Below are positions 23,119-34,139 of a DNA stretch of 64,000 nt, in pieces. The first letter of the stretch is position 1. Every line of letters starts with the position of its first letter. The notes under the pieces are model-generated. The model worked only from the letters and a program-made list of their open reading frames with translations, had not been told where the DNA came from and did no database searches. Origin of the DNA: Owenia fusiformis (lineage: Eukaryota > Annelida > Polychaeta > Sabellida > Oweniidae). Position numbers and translations under genes: made by a program. Location of the stretch: NCBI GenBank assembly GCA_903813345.2, contig CAIIXF020000005.1, positions 4,116,375 to 4,180,374 of the forward strand, given 5' to 3'.

Positions 23119-23324
23119 GGTACCTTGAAATATCCTGAAGAATCTGATGAGGAATATATAAGCCATAGTCCATACTTGATGTTATAATTAATTACACCCC
23201 AATCCGCACTCTTAAATCATGGTACCGTATGGTACCATCGGAATATAGTGTGGTTTAGTGTTCACGGTACCATATAGTACCGTTTTAGTCTATGGTACCA
23301 CACGGTTTCATATTTCACGGTACC
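23119..23324. repeat. GGTACC-dense patch
   Basis: Six GGTACC hexamers (23119, 23221, 23231, 23266, 23294, 23319) lie within 206 bases, most extended to ACGGTACCATA or ATGGTACC, with degenerate AGTACCGT and AGTACT partners. They form overlapping short palindromes, for example GGTACCGTATGGTACC. There is no fixed period. Confidence 0.8.
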
Positions 23325-24069
23325 ATACAGTACTATTTCCAAAACAGTGCTGATTGGCTGTGTCCCCATTCTGTGCACCACTTTTGTTAAGTATGAATTA
23401 CATCATCTTACACATCAATGTGCTTAAATCAAAATTATATATTGCTTACATTTCACTAATACATGTATTATTCTTATATATGGATGTAGAATACTAAATT
23501 AGGCAGATTTAATGATTGATTAATGTTTTTTCAATAAGCAAAGATGTAATGATATAATTTCTGTCAGTCATAGACCAATGAAATACAAGTTCATATTTAT
23601 ACGAAGATACATGTAGGAGTTAGTATGCATCAAAGTTATTCCCCCTCTTACAAATTATATGATATTATCTGTTCAATTGAGAGTACCTAACCTACTTCTT
23701 TAACAGAATGATAGATATTTTTCTTTTATTATGTTTCATTGATTTATTTGCTAGAAGCAGGAACATGTTGACATTCAATTATTGCACAGTTAGTATTTTA
23801 AAGGAGACAGTATAATTTTGAACTTAGATTAAGTTTGAATTTTCAGCTCCATTTTAAGAAGATTGGAAGTGTCAGCTTGTTGAGATGTAGATTATTGATT
23901 GCCTAAGAATTTAATTATAGCCACAAAGAACTTCTTTTGAAGTTGCGACAAGTTTTTTGGGCCGTCCAGAGACCATTAGAGGATTGCCAAGACAACATCT
24001 GTGTGTGTAGGTAAGGCTTATTGATATTAATTGTTATGGCTTGTAGTCTTCCATTAATTATCCACATTA

Positions 24070-24545
24070 AAAGTTCAGTAGGGATATAGTGAAGACCTCT
24101 GTCCGTCCGTTTGTCCATTCATCCTGAAGATAACTTGAATACTAGTAGACAGATTTTCTTCATATTTATTAGAAAGATGTATATTGGTGAATACAGACGT
24201 AGTTGTACACAACAACAAAAATGTACAAGATGGCCACAGCTTATGGCGAGAATTTTTTAAACCAAAGTAAATTGGAAAAGAAGGAATTTGCGTTAATTCT
24301 GAGATCTTTCTAAAGTATAGCTTTATTATACACAAATGAAAGGCAATTTAGAGCAGATTCCAAATATTGTATAATTCTAATTTGGGCTCGTAATGAATGT
24401 TGTATATGCATTTTTATGATTATTTTGTATGCATTTGTTGTAATGAATGTTATTTTATATTTTCTTAATGAATGTTTTATATGCATTTTTTTATTATGCG
24501 TGTTTTATATCCATTTATTTAGTTACAATGAATATTCTATATGCG
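24070..24545 (+). mobile_element. Helitron-like fragment plus ~35-bp AT-rich repeats
   Basis: AAGTTCAGTAGGGATATAGT, GTCCGTCCGTTTGTCC and GATAACTTGAATACTAGTAG match the left portion of the family (compare 13890 and 14816). The segment at 24300-24375 matches 14890-14965. The 3' hairpin/CTAG end is missing. It is followed by 24400-24545, where AATGAATGTTNTATATGCAT-like units recur four times. Confidence 0.6.
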
Positions 24546-24819
24546 TTTGTAACATTTGAAACGATAGATTAGATAAGCGCAACCAGCAAGATTCAGAAAG
24601 AAATCAAATAAGAGAGAAGCAAAAGTGTCACTATTTGTCACTTTCAGTTTTGAGGTTTTAAGCTTTAAACTAATCCCATCATGAATATGTGCAAGTGTGC
24701 ATTCAAAATAAATGTGTAATAATATGCTCACCTGGAAAATATTTTGTTTGATTTTCAATATTGCAAGGTGTGCATGTCTGTTTAAAGTTAATAAAGTGGA
24801 TGGTATCAAAGACGATATA

Positions 24820-25919
24820 CATTAATCTTCAAACTCAGCCCTGATATTCATTTGTATTATCCAGAATCTAAACTAGCACCAGGTGGCTTAAACTAAGTGC
24901 TCTCATCTGGTTTTATTGATCAGACTGAACAAATTCTGTCCATCAGTTAGTGTTCCTTTAAATACTATGTGTGTTTTGACATGGAATAGGCATTAATGGA
25001 ATATGGAAAAGAAATGTGAATACTGAATCTGCATATAGAATAATGTTTTGTAAAAAGACACTTCAACCCATTTTATTTTATACCAGACTAAAGTATAAAT
25101 ACAAAACTTTCCATTCTGTTACACCCTATGCAGATTTTGCTATAAAAAAGCCAATCGGTGTGGATTTATGTTAATGTGGTGCAGATTACCAGTTGATTTT
25201 GAATTTATTATATTTCATTAACTAAGTTATACTGAGTACTCAATTATATTTGTATATGTGTGGATGATACCTTATAAATATAAAAGATATTAGATAATTC
25301 TATAGCGACGCACTAAGCATGAATCCTCTCTCTAAAGCAAAGAATTTGAAATTGTTACTTTCATTCACCCATTCAGTATTTGTGATCGAGATGACCCGTG
25401 GAATCAAACTATTTTTGCATTTTGAAAGTCATAAACTTCATTTGTGATTTCATGAAAAATAGGAAACCTTATCAAATACGTTTGTGCTACCCTTAAACAA
25501 TCGCTTGATTGAGGTCTTGGGTTTTTCTACCCAAGGTCATTGTGTTCCAAATCTATTTCTTTTGATTTATACATATCTCTTGATTTTGAATTTGAACCCA
25601 AAGGGTTTCTTGCACTCATTTAACTGATTAGAAATTGTTTTCAATCAACCTTAGTATGCTTTAGATGTTAATCAGGGGAAAAGATAAATGCTCTTAACAG
25701 TGAATGATTATGAACAAGATCAAATGATCAAATTCTTGTTTTTAACATAAATGATATAAGGGATTTGTATATATCAAACAATCTCTAATTTATGCTTTGA
25801 GTTCATTTCTTGTGTATTTACAAGGATAGTATGTATGCTTTTTCTCATCTGTTCGCTATCTTATAAGGGATCAATATGCAGTTTCGGTCTTTTTGACATA
25901 TATTAATGCCTCTTGTATT
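24820..25919. other. AT-rich non-coding DNA
   Basis: No supported feature in this interval. Confidence 0.5.
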
Positions 25920-25984
25920 GGATTGTATTCTTTATTACCACAAATATTTTGTGAGTACATATACACTTTTTTACAATTAACATA

Positions 25985-26859
25985 CACTCCCCTCCATAAG
26001 TTTGGCAACCTTTTCCCCCCATTGAACTACGTGTTAAAGCCTCTTTACCTTTGAATTTTTATTTACTTAACCTGCGATGAAAATACTTATACTATTGATG
26101 GAAACGTAATTTCACTTTAATTCCAATACCTCCAAATTTTCTCAATTTTTTTCCTCAATTACAGTAGGTCGAAAATTGATGATGAATTTGATGAATTTTT
26201 GAAAATCTACATTCCCATGTTAACCAATGGGAAATGGTAGGTTTGCCGCAAGTCATATGACAGAATATCCATCCATCCGAGTCCTTGCAAAAAATACGAG
26301 TTAGGCAGGTAATTGAATTTGCTAACTTTATTTAACAAAAAATTGATATGTTTCTTCAGGTTCAACAAAGTTATAGGGCTTTAAAGTCAAAATTGTTTGT
26401 CAAAAAACCTCTCCCATTGAAATAACACAGGAGGCGAAAAATTATTTTCAAAAATGACTTTGAAGCGCTGTAACTTTAATATTCATCAAATAAACTATAC
26501 ACTTAGTGTTCAAAAAAGTTAGATAATTCAATTTTCTATATGAAAATATTTTTTGCTGAATCTTTTACTGAAAAGATATCCTGATTTCTGATTTGCCCCG
26601 AACCCTCCATTTCCCATTGGATTACATGGGAATGACGATTTTCAAAAATTCATCAAATTTATCATCAATTTTCGACCTATTGTAATTGAGGAAAAAAATT
26701 GAGAAAATTTGGAGGTATTGGAAATAAAGTGAAGTTACGTTTCCATCAATATTATAAGTTATTTCAACGCCGGTTAAGTTAATAAAAATTCAAACGTAAA
26801 GAGGCTTTAACACGTAGTTCAATGGAGAAAAAAGGTTGCCAAACTTATGGAGGGGAGTG
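25985..26859. mobile_element. TA-flanked long-TIR element (Tc1/mariner-type MITE)
   Basis: The ends are CACTCCCCTCCATAAGTTTG and its reverse complement, flanked by TA at 25983-25984 and 26860-26861. The inverted arms are about 250 bases each (25985-26235 and 26607-26859), with a ~370-base centre. TA duplication and long TIRs fit a non-autonomous Tc1/mariner-superfamily element. No transposase frame remains. A second family member lies at 51307-52740. Confidence 0.85.
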
Positions 26860-26954
26860 TATTTACATATTACACTTGCATTAGCATATTACACTTTGTG
26901 AACATTGAAAATACAGTCTTGGCTTTCAAAATCATTGCTTCATCATCATCTGAT

Positions 26955-27314
26955 TTAACAGTTTGAAATTTGAAATATAATGTTGTCACCAATTCTAATA
27001 AAATTAAGAAGTGCAACTCTTTCCGCATCTATGTAATTGCAGAAACATAAGAAATGATCCAATGTTTCAATTTCACATGTGTTACATTTCCTGTCACCCC
27101 ATTTTTTATTTCTATTAAGTGTTTGATTCATTAGAAGTTTCACCATCAATTTGAAATATTTTAGATTACTGGGATATTTAGAACTAAGTGACCACCATTG
27201 AAGTGGCTCGACAAAGCATTTTACACGTACATACACATGTGTTGCACTTTTTATAGCACATTTAATCATAAAAGATGCATTTTGGCTTTGACGTAGCCTA
27301 CCTAAAATTTGCAA
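26955..27314 (-). pseudogene. LINE ORF2 C-terminal fragment with zinc-knuckle motif
   Basis: The minus-strand frame ends GLY-less but motif-rich: KWGDRKCNTCEIETLDHFLC followed by FCNYIDAERVALL. The C-x2-C-x7-H-x3-4-C spacing followed by a basic/leucine stretch is typical of the C-terminal zinc-binding segment of animal non-LTR retrotransposon ORF2 proteins. The rest of the RT is absent: homology stops at 27315. A minus-strand 3' tail with TAATAAAGAATACAATCC lies at about 25925-25950, on the far side of the TA-flanked element 25985-26859, which therefore looks inserted into the LINE 3' UTR. Confidence 0.6.
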
Positions 27315-27315
27315 A

Positions 27316-28606
27316 TTAAATAACTGTAACAGGGGGGTTAACTCCAGGGTTCAAAGATGACCTACGCTTATAATGTAAACCTGTATTGAGATGACCTCTG
27401 TCTCAAATTGGTCAAAATTGGCAAATAAAAATGTCAGCCTCAAATTTCAAAAAATATGTTCATTTCTGGTGTGTTAACCAATATCATAGCTTCTTATTTC
27501 ACATCAAGATAAAGGTGTATGGAATATGCTTACATCAATTAAAACATCACATCGAAGAGTAGTATTTGGAAACTAGTCAGTGAAAATTCGAACAAACGAA
27601 GGTTGTAAGCAAGAGACATAATCATATCTGTTTGCTCTGGGGCTTTCCCTCCTCTTTAACTGCAAGTTGTAGTAGTTTAAAATTTGCAAAATATACAAGT
27701 TCTTGAATTTTCACAATCTACCTATTTTGTTTTCATTTTCTGTAAACACACAGTATAGTCTTTTCTTCCTCAACCTTTTTCACAGCAAAAATGAGTAAAT
27801 GTATTTCTGGTTGGATAATGCATCTTTCAAATCTTGATGCGAGGACTTAAATATAATTTGGCTGGCTTGGGCTAAAAAGAATTTCAGCATTTATATCGAC
27901 AATGGTCACAAATACTATACTTTTGAATCGAGGTGTCAACTTATTTTATACATATTAAATATGCTGAGGATCTTTCTCAAGTAGGCGGAGGCTAAACTAA
28001 AACTAAACAAAATAATTTATTGAAGATGCTTCAAAGGGTGGGAAAATTCACATTTGGAAATATTGCGGTAATCCTGTGATCGGGGTTAGGTTCAGCGGGA
28101 CCAGACATGGTCGGACATGTGAATGTAATTTTCTATTCCTGTATAAGCTAGATATCCAGTCATTGTTCATAGGCTCGCAAAGTTTTGTTGCAAATTACTA
28201 GATCTTGGCCTACAATAAATGGGGCAAGTTAAGAGTCACCGTCACTTTGTTCCGTGAACCTCCACTTTTGACTGTGTTCATATTTATCTTGAATTGAAAG
28301 TGCCACACTCTTAACAATGTAAAGAGTGTTCTAAATTAGCCAAATTAACAGTAATAAAGACATTGAAAATTACCATGACTACATGAGGACAGTATTGAGT
28401 TGAGTTAAAAAGTTGAGTTCAAAACAAAATGAAATAAATCTGAAAATATGCAGAGCATTGAAGCAAATTTTAAAACTAGCATTTTGATTACTACTCCAAG
28501 TTTGCCATATGCTGCAAATTAATATGTTTTCAAACATGACTGTTCTCTGATTGAATTTCTCAACTAATCAGTATTTAGCATAGCAGTTCCTTAATTTTCC
28601 ATACAT
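27316..28606. other. Non-coding DNA
   Basis: No supported gene or repeat. Confidence 0.5.
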
Positions 28607-29433
28607 CACGCCTAACCTTCGACAATGTACAGTGACAAAATACGCCGTCTAATTTAGTGTTGTCGCGATTAATCGATACATCGCGTTATACATCGCCAAA
28701 GCTGATTCTGGCGATGCATCGATGTCTGAAACAAAACATCGATGTTTTTGAAAAAAATTAGTTTGCTAAAAATCATCCTTTCTTATCTTATTTTGATGCA
28801 AATCGTTTACCTTTCTCATGTCTTATTTCATTTTCCAATGTTTTCTGAAATTCTTTCCCTTTAAAACTGTTTTAGCTAGTCAAAATGAACCATTAATCTA
28901 AAAAAATTACTTTACTTTCATTTCACCGTTACTGGAAGTTCCCGGATGTACCACCATACTCGTATTAATTTGTTCTGTTTGGTATTTTAGTGCATTAGCA
29001 TTTGGTATTTCAGTGCACTTTTCTCAGACTTTTTCTTGATGTACATCGCGATGTGCATTGATGTTTACCACTGAAAATTGCCGATGCATCGATGTACGAT
29101 TATGGCACATTGCGACAACACTAGTCTAATTACACTTTAGATGTACGGTGTCACTACAAACCGATTTTGAGCTAAGACAATGGTGTCGGTTTGATGTAGG
29201 TTTTAAAAAAATTATCTGAGGACATTAAGGATTTCACGTTTGATTTTGTGTGTATTCGTTTAGGAAGACATTTAACTTTCTAATAACGTTAAAAGATTTT
29301 CGAACAGTGGTCCATTTTTTCTACATCAAACCTACATCATTGTCTCTGCTTCAAATCAGTTTATATTGACACTGTACATCTAAAGTGTACCACGGTATAT
29401 TTTGTCACTGTACATTGTCGATGGTTAGGCGTG
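28607..29433. mobile_element. Foldback MITE hosting a nested hAT MITE
   Basis: The ends are CACGCCTAACC and GGTTAGGCGTG, flanked on both sides by TACAT (28602-28606 and 29434-29438). After removing the nested insertion 28655-29131, the two arms are inverted repeats of about 115 bases. Shared pieces include CGACAATGTACAGTGACAAA, ACACTTTAGATGTAC and GGTTTGATGTAG. The original element is about 350 bp. The superfamily is unassigned; a 5-bp duplication is unusual for such an AT-rich target and could be partly coincidental. Confidence 0.8.
28655..29123. mobile_element. hAT-type MITE with 8-bp target duplication
   Basis: The ends are TAGTGTTGTCGCGATTAATC and ...TTGCGACAACACTA. The exact 8-bp direct repeat GTCTAATT lies at 28647-28654 and 29124-29131. 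Subterminal ATCGATG/CATCGAT palindromes are frequent (28716, 28738, 29086). An 8-bp duplication with TAGTGTTG-like ends is characteristic of the hAT superfamily. No transposase coding. It is inserted into the arm of the foldback element 28607-29433. Confidence 0.9.
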
Positions 29434-30485
29434 TACATGAATTACCATGCATAATACACATCTGGGAATCTGCATTGTATTGTGATGTTACATTTTAAGG
29501 GCTCTGTCTGGGATGGCAAAAACTGACAAATTTTGACTTATGGTGCTTTTTATGACATTTGTTCAAATCGTGGTGAATTTCACCATATTGAATGGCCTGT
29601 CATTATTTATTTCTTAAATGTTTAATGGATTTAGGTCCCTTATTTGGATGACATCAAGGACTCTTATTGGGCCAAAGGCCGATGAAGACTGTTTTTAAAA
29701 TATCACTCTCTAGATAAACCTGAAACCTCTTTATGAACTGGCTAACTCACTGGAGACACTTTTGACAATTCTTGATGCTTTAATCAGTAATGACTAAAAT
29801 CAACTTTATTTGATTGATAATGTAGGATGTCCTAGTCCGGATGTAGACACACTTCTTATAAATCATATGATAGTTAACGGAAAAATGTTTTGAGAAATAA
29901 CTTAATAATTAGATTTGTTTTTGTGAGTGCCTAGATGTCAACCAGAAAGATGAAATTAGTCAAATTATTCTGTAATGTTAACTATTGGTGTTATAAGGAT
30001 GATAGATTATTAAGTATATTAGATTATATTAACTACATCATCCACATTTGAGGCATTGCTGATGTATCAAATGGATCATATCTCAAAGAATTAGCCAATT
30101 GTAGACTCACTTTTCTTTGAATAACCCTGTTGCGTGTTAAAGGAAAGGTTATATCTGCGATAAATATACTGCAGTTAATCCCATGTTATTTTCATTATGC
30201 TGAGTTTGACCTGACGGACTATTAATAATCAGTTCCATAAACATCTCAGTCTCTTTGAAGTTTATTGCTTGTGTTTTTATGTTATATTCACATTTATATG
30301 CATTTATTCTGAAGGATTGGTAATGTATATCATGAAAGGATGATGAGTATGTAGATAGCATACTAATTCTATTATTATGATACTGACTTTCAAGTCCAAT
30401 CTATTATAAAATAATTTTTACAAGGAATCTTTTCAGCTGGGAACTCAGTAAATTTGAATTTTTTTTTTCAAATTTGGTATTTTAT
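29434..30485. other. Non-coding DNA
   Basis: No supported gene or repeat; short minus-strand frames such as 30149-30361 have no recognisable features. Confidence 0.5.
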
Positions 30486-30721
30486 TATATCCCAAAACCA
30501 TGATCTAATGTGAAACGAAATGGTTTCTAACACCCCTTTCCACCCAAACAAGAGTCAATATGACAATCCAGGACCAGAACAACAAGGCACATTTCATTCA
30601 TACTGAAGTCATTACAATACATGTTGAAGAAAAAATTGATTGCCAATACTCATAACATGAAAAATAGTTGTAGATACAAGTACTTAAAAAAGCATTCAGT
30701 CTTAAATGATGTGGGACATCT
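30486..30721. repeat. Dispersed ~240-bp repeat, copy 1
   Basis: It matches 52917-53158 in the same orientation: TATCCCAAAACCATGATCTA, ATTTCATTCATACTGAAGTC, AATAGTTGTAGATACAAGTA and AAATGATGTGGGA. No terminal structure was seen. Confidence 0.8.
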
Positions 30722-31094
30722 TTGTCAAATTTATAATGCTTGATTCTCAATACCATTGACGTAAGTTGGGTATGATGCTCATCTGGGATTTGGGTTAATG
30801 AAATTAGTTGCATGATATTGGGTTAGATAATCCCAATTAATGTTTGGCAGATTTCTACTTTTCGTAAATATATGTCAGAGTCTTTATGTTTTCAGATGAT
30901 TGCAATACTTCTACAATATATTGGCGACCCACTTTATTAAATTATTTTTGAAGTTGTCTATCATTGCAATGTCATCTTGTGCTGATGGTTGAGCTGATGG
31001 TAAGCACAATTACAAATTGTTGGCATGATAGCAACAAAAACAATTAAAATGCAGCCATTTTGATACTTGGATTCATTACAAAAATTGACATATA

Positions 31095-32159
31095 CGAGGG
31101 TTGTCCCAGAAGTAATGCACTATATGCTCTAACTTTCTTTAATATTCTTCAATCCAGCTGAAATTTTGTGTATATAATAATTGAAGTTTTATCTATTACA
31201 TCCTGAAGTTTCAGCATCAAACATTAATATTAAGTCTTAATATGGTTGCTATAACAACATGGGGGTAGGGGTGGGCAGGGCAGGTACTAATTTTTCTAAT
31301 TATAAAAAGATCTAAAGTGTTATTTTATTAATATTTTTTTCCTTTAAATGGTCAAAATGTTTGGGAAATTGTTAAATTTATTCAGCATGATGTTAACTAA
31401 GTACAAATAATGACATTTAGCACTGTGATGTCATAAAACCACATTTCAATAATCACGATTCAAATACAGTCACAGTCGAGAAATTGCAAAAATGGCTGCA
31501 GTTCTTACCTGATAACAGAAGGCCTTGTCTTTGGTGGCCTAATTTCATACTTCACTTGGACTCACAGCCACGCAAAACAATGCTACCATGAAGAAAGTAT
31601 ATAAGGAGTATCTACCAGATAGAACTACAATTATGGGGTGGCAGAATAGATTTAAAAGAGACGATTTGACCCTGGATGACAACTCCAAACGTGGGAGGCA
31701 AAAATTCCACAAGTCACAGTGGAAGAAATTGCCAAGAGTGTTTGACCTGACAGGCATCAAAAGTACATAGCATGCAAAGGGCAATATTTTGAGAAAATGT
31801 GAAAGGGGACACTGTGCAATATATATCCATTAAATCTAGGATGTGCTCATAGTAATTTAGTATCTTAAAATGTATTTTTGAGCATACTTCTTATAGCTAC
31901 ACAAAATGGTATTTGTTGACTAATTATTTCATATTTTCAATTTTTTATTCCTTTTGACGTGACTGTATAACCTGCCCCGCCCTACCCAAACTCACCAACT
32001 TGATTTTATTATAACATCAATATAGTTTTACCAGTCAACATGAACTTTTTTAGAATAATCAAAATGTCTCTAAGGAACATTTACTGAAAATTTCATGGAA
32101 AAATATTAATTATTGGTAAAGTTAGAGCATATAGTGCATTACTTCTGGGACAACCCTCG
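31095..32159. mobile_element. Mariner-like element with 42-bp perfect TIRs
   Basis: The ends are CGAGGGTTGTCCCAGAAGTA (31095) and its exact reverse complement ending at 32159. Arms agree for about 42 bases (through GCTCTAACTTT) and are flanked by TATA/TATA, giving a TA duplication. A decayed transposase N-terminus lies inside (31567-31770). At 1065 bp it is shorter than an intact mariner, and most of the catalytic region is unrecognisable. Confidence 0.9.
31567..31770 (+). pseudogene. Mariner transposase N-terminal helix-turn-helix remnant
   Basis: The frame (ATG at 31588) reads KKVYKEYLPDRTTIMGWQNR followed by FKRDDLTLDDNSKRGR. The pattern W-x-x-(R/K)-F-x-x-(D/G)-D-x-(T/S)-L-x-D-x-x-R-x-GR is the DNA-binding domain signature of mariner transposases. 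The frame then departs into unrelated sequence and stops at 31768. No DDD catalytic triad was found downstream. Confidence 0.65.
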
Positions 32160-33098
32160 TATATGGCCTCACTTTGGGCCAGTACATTTAAGACATAAGT
32201 TCTGTTAGACAAGTTTTCAAATAAAAAATTCAAAATAGATTTCTTTAGAAGTGATTAAGTTTTTATACATCATTTTGAATTTTAAGGTATCCATCTTGAA
32301 TTTGATAAAAATCAATGCATGATGAATAATGGCCTTACAGTGTGTTTGCTTTTCCAGTATGATCTTTATCCTTGTGTGGCTTGATAAGAACAATTTAGTA
32401 TGTATTAGTGAATTACTACAGCTCAACTGAAATGTTTCACTATATCTTGTGGGTTTCGATATTGGTTCATGAAAATTTTTGAGAAGGGGATAATTACTTC
32501 ATTTGATCAACTTTGAAGAGCTGGTGTTTTATTTAATAAATATCACCACTGCCTTTATAGTATGAAATATAATCTTGGGTTTAAGCGTATTTATCTTTTA
32601 CAAATGTTACTTCTTGAGGTTCCTGACTTGCATTGGCACAATACACATACATATTACATATTAAAATAAAAACTAATTACACATTCCTTTATTTATAGAA
32701 TGCTCTTTATACAGCAATTCAATGCATGTTTTATTCATTGTTGAAGTAGCGGTAATGATCTGTTATGTTTGTTTCCCCTTAAGAGTGGCTTACAGGAAAT
32801 ATGATCACTTACATTACTTATATAATGGAAAAATAACATACACAGGATGTTATTAATATTTCAACAATGCAGCTTCTCAAATTCCATTGATATTATATTT
32901 TTATTAAAGAATGGTATCCATTGGCTTGTATTGTGAACGATAGGTGATTCAAATTTCACATGGTACTGTTAATCAAGAGACAAGATCATTACCCGCCTCC
33001 CATTTATAGAATAATAAAAACATTTGAGGTATATACTAGTACTGAAAAGGTCAAAGAGAGAGCCATACCAATAAACTGTAAGAAACAACAAAATACCA
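32160..33098. other. Non-coding DNA
   Basis: No supported gene or repeat. Confidence 0.5.
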
Positions 33099-33240
33099 AA
33101 TGAAGCTCATTGGCTTATTTCGACATAAAACCTTTTTTGGACATCATCAATGTCACCAACAATTAAAATTTTTATGTCACAATCAAAAAGTGGTAATGAT
33201 GAAACGATGATAACGACGAAATAAGCCGATGAACTTCATT
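33099..33240. mobile_element. Short foldback element, 142 bp
   Basis: AATGAAGCTCATTGGCTTAT at 33099 and its inverted partner ending at 33240 (ATAAGCCGATGAACTTCATT) form ~26-bp arms with two mismatches. The ~90-base interior carries no features. No target duplication was identified. Confidence 0.7.
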
Positions 33241-33970
33241 ATCCCAACCTAAAATGGTCCTTTGTACATACATGTATAGAAACAGATTATCAGACAAATA
33301 GCTTTTCACAAACTCTCCAGAAGCAACATCCTGAATAATCCAAACAATTAAGTTCCCAAAACTTACCTTCAGTTTCTTCTCAATCAGCCAACAGGCATCA
33401 AAATAATTAAATGCAGAATTAATTTTGGAGATTTATTGAATTCTTTATGATGTTTAGTCTACATTGAACTCTGGATTATATCTGAATGGAATGCTTGAGT
33501 TTGTTTTAGATAGATTATAGCCTAATAAATTCTCATAAAGTAGTATGACCTAGAAATGTATAACAAATTTTGGAAGCATGAGCATGTAAATCTAATAACA
33601 AGTTATCCAGTTAACTTATGCCTCTTTGGGGTCATACAATGTACTAATGTAGGCATCGGAATTAATGGAATACAAAGCTTTTCAGAATGGCCCCAAACAT
33701 TTAATTTTCCAAATGCTTCTGCTCTTGTTTATATGCCATCTCAATTTGAACAGATATAAGATTCTTCAATTCTATTTTATAGTATTAATGATAATATAAT
33801 AGTTTTAATATTTAAAAAGATTTAAAGAGCCTTAATTCAACATCATGTATGCATTTGTATTCTCTCTAAAAACAATTTCATGAGTCTCTAGATAAAACCA
33901 AATGTTATGCTCAAACTTTGTTTTAAGAAAGCATAAATGTCATTTTAATTAATAACATAATTGTTTAAGA

Positions 33971-34139
33971 AATATAGACGGAAGAGCAGGGGTAATATTG
34001 TCGAATACACCCCGCAGGGCTAGGCACAAATGTTTTCTGTACGACCTGAACGACCGAAGGGAGTGAGGGGTTCAAATGCTTTTGTGCTTAGCCCTAAGGG
34101 GTTAATTCAACAATATTGACCTGCTCTGAGGTCTATATT
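33971..34139. mobile_element. Short foldback element, 169 bp
   Basis: The left arm begins AATATAGACGGAAGAGCAGG and the right arm ends CCTGCTCTGAGGTCTATATT. The inverted match continues inward through AATATTGTCGAAT and AGGGCTAGGCACAAA for about 60 bases with scattered mismatches. GC content is above the surroundings. Confidence 0.75.

Noticed and set aside
22999-23187. 62-codon plus-strand frame
   Set aside because: It is opposite the more protein-like minus frame at 22878-23099 and has no supporting features.
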